Source: Paracoccus sp. N5 (GTDB taxonomy: Bacteria > Pseudomonadota > Alphaproteobacteria > Rhodobacterales > Rhodobacteraceae). Taken from it: a DNA stretch of 64,000 bases. Positions within the stretch are counted from its first letter, which is position 1. Each line of letters starts with the position of its first letter. The stretch covers positions 186,001 to 250,000 of the forward strand of contig NZ_AQUO01000001.1 in NCBI RefSeq assembly GCF_000371965.1, read 5' to 3'. A program made the translations under genes and the position numbers. The notes under the pieces are model-generated. The model ran no database searches, was not told the DNA's origin, and worked only from the letters and a program-made list of their open reading frames with translations. Positions 54,868 through 62,223 of this stretch are shown here, piece after piece.

Positions 54868-56033
54868 GCCGCTTTCCGCTGGCCACCTCGAGCTGGGACG
54901 CGGCCGAGCGCGACGCGCTGCAACGGGTCATCGAGTCGGACCGGTTCTCGATGGGCGCCGAGGTCGCGGCTTTCGAGGCGGAATTCGCCCGCTTCACCGG
55001 CAGCCGTTTTGCGGTGATGGTGAACTCGGGCTCCTCGGCGAACCTGGCGATGGTGGCGGCGCTGCGCTATACGGCGAACCCCGACCTGCGGCTGATGCCG
55101 GGGGACGAGGTGATCGTGCCCGCCGTGTCCTGGTCCACGACCTTCTTCCCGCTGCACCAATACGGGCTGCACCTGAAATTCGTCGATATCGACCGCGACA
55201 CGCTGAACTACGACCTCGCGGCGCTGGAAGGCGCGGTGACGGACCGGACGCGGGCGATCATGGCGGTGAACCTCTTGGGCAATCCGAACGATTTCGGCGC
55301 CATCCGCGCCATCATCGGCAGCCGCCGCGTCGTGCTGATCGAGGACAATTGCGAATCGATGGGCGCGACATTCGCCGGGCGGCAGGCGGGCAGCTTCGGG
55401 GTGATGGGGACGTTCTCGACCTTCTTCTCGCACCATATCTCGACCATGGAGGGCGGGCTGGTCGTCACCGACGACGAGGAGCTTCACCATATCCTGCTGG
55501 CGCTGCGCGCGCATGGCTGGACGCGGAACCTGCCGAAATTCAATCGCTTGACCGGCGAGAAAAGCGACGATCCCTTCGAGGAAAGCTTTCGTTTCGTGCT
55601 GCCGGGCTACAACCTGCGCCCGCTGGAGATGTCGGGGGCGCTGGGGCGGGCGCAGCTGGCGAAACTGCCCGATCTGATCGCGGGACGGCGCAGGAATGGC
55701 GCGCTCTGGCAGCAGGCCATGGCGGAGCATCCGCTGTTCCGCATCCAGGCCGAGACCGGCGCCAGCAGTTGGTTCGGCTTTTCGCTGGTGCTGCGGCCGG
55801 ACACGGACCTGAGCCGCCGCGCGGTGCTGGACCGGCTCGAGGCCCTGGGCTTCGAGACCCGGCCCATCGTCAGCGGCGATTTCACCCGCAACCCGGTGCT
55901 GGAGCTGATGGATCACAGCCTGCATGGCCGGATGATCCATGCCGCCGAGATCGACCTTAATGGTTTCTTCATCGGCAATCATCATTATGACATCAGCGAG
56001 GCGATCGGGATTCTGGCCGATTTCCGCGGCTGA
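54864..56033 (+). CDS. colD: GDP-4-keto-6-deoxy-D-mannose 3-dehydratase (ColD)
   Basis: This 389-residue fold-type I PLP enzyme belongs to the DegT/DnrJ family but lacks the Schiff-base lysine: the segment FFSHHISTMEGG has His190 where aminotransferases have Lys. That substitution is the mark of ColD, which uses glutamate and water to remove the 3-hydroxyl. The match to E. coli ColD, as I remember it, extends over NLLGNPN, EDNCESMGATF, RAHGWTRNLPK and LPGYNLRPLEMSGA. It overlaps the previous gene by 4 bases. Product with ColC: GDP-L-colitose. Confidence 0.92.
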   Translation: MSRFPLATSSWDAAERDALQRVIESDRFSMGAEVAAFEAEFARFTGSRFAVMVNSGSSANLAMVAALRYTANPDLRLMPGDEVIVPAVSWSTTFFPLHQYGLHLKFVDIDRDTLNYDLAALEGAVTDRTRAIMAVNLLGNPNDFGAIRAIIGSRRVVLIEDNCESMGATFAGRQAGSFGVMGTFSTFFSHHISTMEGGLVVTDDEELHHILLALRAHGWTRNLPKFNRLTGEKSDDPFEESFRFVLPGYNLRPLEMSGALGRAQLAKLPDLIAGRRRNGALWQQAMAEHPLFRIQAETGASSWFGFSLVLRPDTDLSRRAVLDRLEALGFETRPIVSGDFTRNPVLELMDHSLHGRMIHAAEIDLNGFFIGNHHYDISEAIGILADFRG

Positions 56034-56054
56034 TCGCGCGACAAGGCGGGGCGG

Positions 56055-57206
56055 ATGGGCGACAGGATACTGAAATGGATCGGCATTCTGGCGATCCTCG
56101 CGCTGGTGGGGCTGGCCGGCTATTTCGCCTGGCCCCGGCCGCCGCATCCGCTGGTGCCGGTGCCCACGCTGGACATGGTGCAGGCGGGTTTCCAGGCCCG
56201 GCTGGTGCCGCCGCAGTCCGGCTTGGTGCCGCTGCCCGCGCAGGTGACCGGCCGCAGCGCGGCCGGCCCCGCGCCCGGCAGCCGGCGCCATGAATGGCCC
56301 GGCTTCCACGCCGCCGCCCGGTTCCAGGGCAGCGCGGTCACGCTGCGCTTCGACGACGCGGTCAACCGCTGGCGCGTGACGCTGGACGGACAGGCAATCC
56401 TGGTCTCGCGCCCCGGCTGGCAGGACCTGCACATCACCGGGCTCGCGCCGGGCCCGCACCTGGTCCTGGCCGAGAAGATCAGCGAATCGCAGGCCCCTGC
56501 GGTGTTCGACGGCTTTTTCCTCGACGCCGGGGCCGAACCGCTTCCTGCGCCGCCACCGCCCGCGCGGCTGATCGAGTTCATCGGCGATTCCGATACCCTG
56601 GGCCTGGCCGATACCGCCCTGCGCCGCGACTGTTCCGAGGAGCAGGTATTTTCCGCCACCGACACCAGCCGCGCCTTCGGCCCGCAGGTGGCGCGGGCGC
56701 TGGGGGCGGATTACCGCATCATCGCCCGCTCGGGCATCGGGCTTCTGCGCAATTACGGCGGGGCGAGACCCGGGCGCGAGATGCCGCAGATCTATCCGCT
56801 GGCCCTGCCCCGCGACCCGGCGGCACCGACCCTGCCGCAGCGGTCCGCCGATGTTCTGGTGATCGCACTGGGCTCGAACGACTTCGGCTCGGATTTCGCC
56901 AAGGGCGAGCGGTGGGACAAGGCGGCGCTCGCTGCCGGTTTCGGCCCAGCGCTGGCGGATTTCGCCAGGGCGCGCTTGGCCGAGAACCCGGGCGCCCGGC
57001 TGGTGCTGCTGGCCTTCGGCGAATACGGGCCTGCGCTGACCGACGCCTATCGGACGGCCTCGGACCTGCTGGCCGCCGACGGGCTGGCCGCCGAGGTGGT
57101 GGTGCTGCGCGAGCCGCGCCGCAATGCCTGCCTGTGGCACCCTTCGCAGGCCGATCACGATGCCATCGCCAAGGTCTTGTCCCAGGTGCTGAAGACGCCG
57201 GACTGA
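56055..57206 (+). CDS. SGNH/GDSL-type esterase, CE2-like, membrane anchored
   Basis: The 383-residue protein has one N-terminal membrane segment (IGILAILALVGLAGYFAW), a beta-rich domain (about 60-150) and an SGNH hydrolase domain. The nucleophile Ser is in FIGDSDTLG, Gly in SGIGLLRNYG, Asn in LGSNDFGSD and the catalytic His in CLWHPSQADHD. This matches carbohydrate esterase family 2, which deacetylates polysaccharides. Placed after colD and before a glycosyltransferase, it probably edits O-acetyl groups of the same glycan in the periplasm. Confidence 0.82.
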   Translation: MGDRILKWIGILAILALVGLAGYFAWPRPPHPLVPVPTLDMVQAGFQARLVPPQSGLVPLPAQVTGRSAAGPAPGSRRHEWPGFHAAARFQGSAVTLRFDDAVNRWRVTLDGQAILVSRPGWQDLHITGLAPGPHLVLAEKISESQAPAVFDGFFLDAGAEPLPAPPPPARLIEFIGDSDTLGLADTALRRDCSEEQVFSATDTSRAFGPQVARALGADYRIIARSGIGLLRNYGGARPGREMPQIYPLALPRDPAAPTLPQRSADVLVIALGSNDFGSDFAKGERWDKAALAAGFGPALADFARARLAENPGARLVLLAFGEYGPALTDAYRTASDLLAADGLAAEVVVLREPRRNACLWHPSQADHDAIAKVLSQVLKTPD

Positions 57207-57272
57207 AGAACTGTGCTCTTGCGCCCAGGGCCGCACGACAGAATAGTGGAACTCCAACCGCAGCGATCAGCC

Positions 57273-58337
57273 ATGCATTCCCTCAGACCGCTTCACAACC
57301 GTCTGCGCCGCCTCGTCGGTCAGGCCCGCCCGCAGTTCTACGATCTTGCCGTCGAAAGCTGGGAGGTCTCGCCCGCCGAGGAGGTCGAGATCGCGCCCGG
57401 CATCTGGCTGCCCGACCAGGTCGAACAGATCGCCCAGACCGAATTCGGCGCCCTGCCCGACATCCTGGCCCAGATGCGGGGCGATCCGGCCGAGCCGACG
57501 CCGCCGACCATGGGTTATCGCTTTCGCGACGTGGATTTCGTCGATGGCGTGCTGCATGCGCGCGGCGGCCAGTGGCACCTGCGCAAGCAGACCCGCCGCG
57601 GGCTCGGCTATCCGCGCCCGCGCCAGGCGATCTCGGGCGCGCTTTACGAAAGCTGGATCGGCAATCGCTGGTTCGGCAACTGGCTGCTGAACGACTGCCT
57701 CGCCTATCGCCTGGCCGAGCAGGCCGGCCATCCCGTGACCTCGGCCCCGGTGCGCGGCGGCCATATCCGGCGCTACGAGGAACTGCTGGGCATGGCGCCC
57801 GAACGCATCGGCGACGTGCATTTCGACGAGCTGGTGCTTTTCGACGACCTGCACAACAACAGCGGCCGGCAGGGCCGCGCGCAAGAGAATCGCGCGCGCC
57901 TGCTGGCGGGGCGCAAGCCCGAGCCGCTGCCCGGCGTCTTCATCTTTCGCGGTGCCAGCGGCGACGCCCGCCTGCTGGAAAACGAGGCCGAGATCGCCGA
58001 GCGGCTCGAGGTCGAATACGGCTTCCGCACCCTCTACGTCGACCGCCACGATGCCGACCAGATGGTCGAGGCGGCGGGCGCCGCGCAGCTGGTGGTGGGC
58101 GTCGAGGGCAGCCAGCTTGCCCATGGCGTCATCGCCATGCCGCCCGGCGGCACGGTGCTGACGCTGCAACCGGCGGACCGGGTCACCACCTCGCTGAAGC
58201 TGCTGACCGACTGCTGGCGGCAGCGTTACGCCATGGTCGTGGGCGCGGGCACCGCGAGGGGCTATCGCGTGGAATGGGACCAGCTGCGCCGGACCCTGGA
58301 CCTGATCGCGGATCAGAATCCGAAAAACTCGTCCTAA
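57273..58337 (+). CDS. Glycosyltransferase family 61 (DUF563)-like protein
   Basis: The 354-residue protein has the GT61 C-terminal pattern: GVFIFRGASGDARLLENEAE, YGFRTLYVDRHDADQMVEAA, VVGVEGSQLAHGVIAMPPGG. It would transfer a sugar onto the surface glycan; donor and acceptor are unknown. I use ATG 57273; a GTG at 57213 would add 20 residues but has no better ribosome binding site. It lacks a signal peptide. Confidence 0.78.
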   Translation: MHSLRPLHNRLRRLVGQARPQFYDLAVESWEVSPAEEVEIAPGIWLPDQVEQIAQTEFGALPDILAQMRGDPAEPTPPTMGYRFRDVDFVDGVLHARGGQWHLRKQTRRGLGYPRPRQAISGALYESWIGNRWFGNWLLNDCLAYRLAEQAGHPVTSAPVRGGHIRRYEELLGMAPERIGDVHFDELVLFDDLHNNSGRQGRAQENRARLLAGRKPEPLPGVFIFRGASGDARLLENEAEIAERLEVEYGFRTLYVDRHDADQMVEAAGAAQLVVGVEGSQLAHGVIAMPPGGTVLTLQPADRVTTSLKLLTDCWRQRYAMVVGAGTARGYRVEWDQLRRTLDLIADQNPKNSS

Positions 58338-58417
58338 ACGGCAGGTTGAGTTTCCGGCCACAGGTCTGAATATGGGGGCCAGACCGCTTTTTCCCACTGA
58401 TTTCATTCGCAAGTAAG

Positions 58418-59041
58418 ATGGTGATGTTCAAGACCCTCAGGGAAGATTATCGCAGGCATGGCAGCTCGCTGACCGAGCCCGCCTTTGTCTCTCTGGCGAT
58501 CTATCGCTACGGCCGCTGGGCGATCGGCCTCGGGAATCCGGCGCTGCGCTGGCTGGCGACCAAGCCCTATGCGCTGATGAAGCTGCTGATTCTGAACGTC
58601 ACCAAGGTCTGGATCCCGCCGCAGGTCCGCATCGGCGCGGATTTCCACATCATCCACGCCGAGGGCTCGCTGTCGATCCACCCCGACGTGGTGATCGGCG
58701 ACCGCTGCGGGGTGATGCACAATGTCACCATCGGCACCAACATGCGCCCCGGCGCGCCGGTCATCGGCGACGACGTGTTCATCGGCGTGAATTCCTGCGT
58801 GCTGGGGCCGATCCGCATCGGCGACCGGGTGCGCATCGGGGCGAATACCGCCGTCACCACCAACGTGCCCTCGGATTCGGTGGTGATCGGCTCTCCGGCC
58901 AAGATCTATCCCAGCCTGCCGATCTTTGCCGCGGACCGGCCGGCGAAACGCGCGACGGGCGCGAAGGGCAAGGCACCCCAGGACACGACGCAGCAGGGCA
59001 CGACGCGGGCCGCCGAGAAAAGGGCAACCGGGAATGAGTGA
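58418..59041 (+). CDS. Hexapeptide-repeat acetyltransferase (CysE-like)
   Basis: The 207-residue protein has an N-terminal helical part (FKTLREDYRRHGSSLTEPAF) and a left-handed beta-helix, GSLSIHPDVVIGDRCGVMHN to VRIGANTAVTTNVPSDSVVI. The tail is polar and lysine-rich. It resembles serine acetyltransferase but lies in a glycan locus and overlaps an AMP ligase gene by 8 bases, so it more likely acetylates a sugar or the ligase trio's product. The start may be 58418 or 58424. Confidence 0.82.
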   Translation: MVMFKTLREDYRRHGSSLTEPAFVSLAIYRYGRWAIGLGNPALRWLATKPYALMKLLILNVTKVWIPPQVRIGADFHIIHAEGSLSIHPDVVIGDRCGVMHNVTIGTNMRPGAPVIGDDVFIGVNSCVLGPIRIGDRVRIGANTAVTTNVPSDSVVIGSPAKIYPSLPIFAADRPAKRATGAKGKAPQDTTQQGTTRAAEKRATGNE

Positions 59042-60620
59042 CGATTTCGACCGTGCCATGTGGGCCATGCTGGCCGACAACCTGCCCCTGCGCGCCGGCA
59101 AGACCGCGGCCGTCGACCAAGGCCGCAGCGTCAGCTACGCCGCGCTGGCGGCCGAGGCCGGGCGCATCGCCGACTGGCTGCGCGGCCGCGGCATCCGGCC
59201 CGGCGACCGGGTGATCGTGCATCTGCGCAAGGGCATCGACGAGGTCGCGGCCATGTTCGGCGCATGGAAGGCCGGCGCGGTGGTGGTGAACGTCAACATC
59301 CGCTGGACCCCGGCGCAGCTGGCCTATGTCGCCCGCGACTGCCGGGCGCGCGCGGTCATCGGGCCGCGCAATGCGCTGGCCGGGCTTGCGGGCGAACACG
59401 CCCTGCCGGCCGACACCGCCTTTCTTGTTCAGGGCAAGGCCGAGGGTCTTGTCCAGGGCGCGGACCCGTGGTCGGCCTTGGCCCCCGACAGCGGCTCCGC
59501 GCCCGACGAATCCGACCCGCTGGGCCTGGCGATGATCATCTACACCTCGGGCTCGACCGGCGCGCCCAAGGGGGTGATGCTGTCGCATCGCAATATCCGG
59601 GTCGGTGCCATCTCGGTGGCCGAATATCTGGGGCTGGATCAGACGGACCGGCTGCTTTCCGTGCTGCCCTACAGTTTCGACGCCGGGCTGAACCAGCTGA
59701 CCACCATGCTGCTGCTGGGCGGCACCGTGGTCCACCAGCCGCTGACCATGCCGGCCGAGATCATGCGCATGGCCAAGGCCGAGGGCGTGACCGGCATCGC
59801 CGGCGTGCCGCCCTTGTGGAACCAGATCGTGCGCCTGCTGGTCGAGAATCCGGTCGAACTGCCGGCGCTGAAACGCATCACCAATACCGGCGGCAAGATC
59901 CCCCCGAACATCCTGGAATTGCTGCCCCAGGTGTTTCCGGGCGTCGACATCTACCTGATGTATGGGCTGACCGAGGCCTTCCGCTCGACCTACCTGCCGC
60001 CGGCGAAATTCGCGGCCAAGATGGGTTCGATCGGCCAGCAGATCCCGAATGCGCAGGTCTTCGCCATCCAGCGCGGGATCGGCATCGCCGGCCCCGGCGA
60101 ACAGGGCGAGCTGGTCCATGCCGGTCCGCTGGTCAGCATGGGCTATTGGGAAAAGCCCGAGGTGACGGCCGAGAAGATCCGCCCCTGCCCCGAGCTTGCG
60201 CATCTGATCGGCGATGCGCCGGTGGTCTGGTCGGGCGATCTGGTGCGCGTCGACCAGGACGGCGACCTGTGGTTCGTCAGCCGCATGGACGAGATGATCA
60301 AGACGCTGGGCTTCCGCCTGTCGCCGACCGAGGTCGAGGATGCGATCTCGCAAAGCGGCCTGGTTTCGGACGTGGTCGCCTGGGGCGTCGAGGATGCCGA
60401 ATTGGGCCAGGCGGTGCATGTCGCCGTGACCTATCTGCCGCAGGGCGACGAAGGCCTGCTTTCCGCGCATTGCGCCCGCGCCATGCCGCATTACATGCGT
60501 CCGCAGCGTCTGCATGCCTGGGACGGTGCCATGCCGCGCACCGCCAGCGGCAAGCTGGACCGCCCCGCCATCATCTCGGCCGCCAAGGCAGCCGCCGCGC
60601 AAGACCTACAGAAGGCATGA
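59034..60620 (+). CDS. AMP-forming acyl/amino-acid ligase, exosortase-A-ligase-like
   Basis: The 528-residue ANL-family enzyme has the adenylate motif MIIYTSGSTGAPKGVML, the A5 region YLMYGLTEAFRST, the A7-A8 hinge WSGDLVRVDQDGDLWFVSRM and the catalytic lysine in RTASGKLDRP. It activates a carboxylate and loads it on the ACP encoded 4 bases downstream. Together with ACP and decarboxylase it resembles the ligase of exosortase-A-associated clusters. The substrate is not readable. Confidence 0.88.
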   Translation: MSDDFDRAMWAMLADNLPLRAGKTAAVDQGRSVSYAALAAEAGRIADWLRGRGIRPGDRVIVHLRKGIDEVAAMFGAWKAGAVVVNVNIRWTPAQLAYVARDCRARAVIGPRNALAGLAGEHALPADTAFLVQGKAEGLVQGADPWSALAPDSGSAPDESDPLGLAMIIYTSGSTGAPKGVMLSHRNIRVGAISVAEYLGLDQTDRLLSVLPYSFDAGLNQLTTMLLLGGTVVHQPLTMPAEIMRMAKAEGVTGIAGVPPLWNQIVRLLVENPVELPALKRITNTGGKIPPNILELLPQVFPGVDIYLMYGLTEAFRSTYLPPAKFAAKMGSIGQQIPNAQVFAIQRGIGIAGPGEQGELVHAGPLVSMGYWEKPEVTAEKIRPCPELAHLIGDAPVVWSGDLVRVDQDGDLWFVSRMDEMIKTLGFRLSPTEVEDAISQSGLVSDVVAWGVEDAELGQAVHVAVTYLPQGDEGLLSAHCARAMPHYMRPQRLHAWDGAMPRTASGKLDRPAIISAAKAAAAQDLQKA

Positions 60621-60624
60621 CAGC

Positions 60625-60861
60625 ATGAGTCTGACCAAGGACGCCCTGATCTCCTATATCCAGCGCGAGCTGAACATCGACGAACCCATCGACGGCGAGA
60701 CCGAGCTGTTCTCGACCGGGATGCTGGATTCGGTCTCGATGGTCGGGCTGATCGCCTTTGTCGAGGGGCAGACCGGCGCCCATGTCCAGCCCGGCGACGT
60801 GACGCTGGACAATTTCGACACCATCGACGCGATCCTGGCCTATGCCGACAGCCTTGCTTGA
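60625..60861 (+). CDS. Acyl (or aminoacyl) carrier protein
   Basis: The 78-residue acidic four-helix protein has the phosphopantetheine serine in GMLDSVSMVGL, between a D-alanyl-carrier-like helix (KDALISYIQRELNIDEPIDG) and the terminal helix. It overlaps the decarboxylase start by 20 bases and follows the ligase by 4, so the three are made together. It carries the ligase product to an unknown acceptor. Confidence 0.9.
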   Translation: MSLTKDALISYIQRELNIDEPIDGETELFSTGMLDSVSMVGLIAFVEGQTGAHVQPGDVTLDNFDTIDAILAYADSLA

Positions 60862-62089
60862 GGCGCAGGCGCTGGACCGGCAGCTGGCCGAGGCGGCGGA
60901 CCGCTTCGGCACGCCGGCCTATGTCTATTCCGCCGACGCGGCCGAGGCGCGGCTGGCGCATCTGCGCGACCATTTCGGCCGCTGGTTCGCCGTCAGCTTC
61001 GCGGTGAAAAGCAACCCCAACCCGGGCCTGCTGGGCTGGATGCGCGAGCGGCTGGACACGCTGGACATCTCCTCGGGCGGCGAGTTCGCGCTGGCCCGGC
61101 AGGCCGGCTGGGAGCCGGCGTGCATCAGCTTCACCGGCCCCGCCAAGCGCGAGGCCGAGCTGCGCGCCGCCATCGCGGGGGGCCTGGGCGAGCTGGTGCT
61201 GGAAAGCCTGCGCGAGGCGGAACTCGCCGATGCCGTCGCTGCCGAGTTGGGCGTGGTCCAGCCGGTGCTGGTGCGTCTTGCGCCGGCGCGCGTGCCCAAG
61301 GGCTTCGGCGACCAGATGGCCGGCCGCCCCAGCCCCTTCGGCATCGACGTCGAGGAGGCGGCCGAGACCCTGCCCCGCATCGCCGCTCTGCCGAACCTGC
61401 GGCTGATCGGGCTGCACATCTATTCCGGCACGCAATGCCTGAAGCCCGAGGCGATCTGCGAGAACTGGCGCATCTTCATGCAGGTCTTTGCCGAGACCTG
61501 CGCCGCGCTGGACCTGACGCCGGAAAAGCTGATCTTCGGCTCGGGCCTGGGCATCCCCTATCATCCCGGCGACAGCGAACTGGACCTGGCCGCCATCACC
61601 GCCGAGATCGGCCCCGAGCTCGATGCCTTCGCCGCGCGTTTCCCGCGCACCCGGCTGGTGCTGGAGTTGGGCCGCTACCTGGTCGGGCCGGCGGGCTGGT
61701 TCGTGACCCGGGTGGTTGCGGTCAAGCAGTCGCGCGGCAGCCGAATCGCCATCTGCGACGGCGGGCTCAACGCCAACCTGGCGGCCTCGGGCAATTTCGG
61801 CATGGTGCTGCGGCGCAATTACGTCATGCACCGCGTCGGCGGCGACGAAAACGGCGCCCGTCCCGAGGAGAAGCAGGATATTTCCGGCCCGCTCTGCACC
61901 TCGATCGACAAGCTCGGCGGCGGCGTCCTGCTGCCGCGGCTGGAACCGGGCGACCTGCTGGCGATCCATGCCTGCGGCGCCTATGGCCCGACGGCGAGCC
62001 CGCTTTATTTCATCAGCCACCCGCTGCCGGTCGAACTGCTGCTGACCGGGGGCCAGGTGCAGGACGTGACGCGGATCCGGGGCGCCTGA
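60842..62089 (+). CDS. Fold-type III PLP decarboxylase (DAP/Orn decarboxylase family), exosortase-A-type
   Basis: The 415-residue enzyme has the PLP lysine K56 in FAVKSNPNPG and a phosphate-binding loop in the central barrel (GSGLGIPYHPG). The C-terminal catalytic Cys-Gly pair is in IHACGAYGPT, with substrate residues in ICDGGLNANLA. It decarboxylates an amino acid, free or possibly ACP-bound. It is closest in style to the pyridoxal-dependent decarboxylases associated with exosortase A. The product amine may be the group the glycan receives. Confidence 0.87.
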   Translation: MPTALLEAQALDRQLAEAADRFGTPAYVYSADAAEARLAHLRDHFGRWFAVSFAVKSNPNPGLLGWMRERLDTLDISSGGEFALARQAGWEPACISFTGPAKREAELRAAIAGGLGELVLESLREAELADAVAAELGVVQPVLVRLAPARVPKGFGDQMAGRPSPFGIDVEEAAETLPRIAALPNLRLIGLHIYSGTQCLKPEAICENWRIFMQVFAETCAALDLTPEKLIFGSGLGIPYHPGDSELDLAAITAEIGPELDAFAARFPRTRLVLELGRYLVGPAGWFVTRVVAVKQSRGSRIAICDGGLNANLAASGNFGMVLRRNYVMHRVGGDENGARPEEKQDISGPLCTSIDKLGGGVLLPRLEPGDLLAIHACGAYGPTASPLYFISHPLPVELLLTGGQVQDVTRIRGA

Positions 62090-62223
62090 CGCCCGGCGCC
62101 CCGCGCCTGATAAAAATTGCATGAACCCGCGGATTCGGGTCGTTTTTCCCGACCGGGTCAGTTGTGTTTTCCCGGCTCCGGCGGCTATGATCGGCTGCAA
62201 CCCCGAACCCGATAAGGACGCCG

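Noticed and set aside
62123..62147. Hairpin and T run after the decarboxylase gene as a terminator
   Set aside because: ACCCG/CGGGT is only 5 base pairs and the T run overlaps a second possible hairpin (GGTCG/CGACC). Suggestive but too weak to list.
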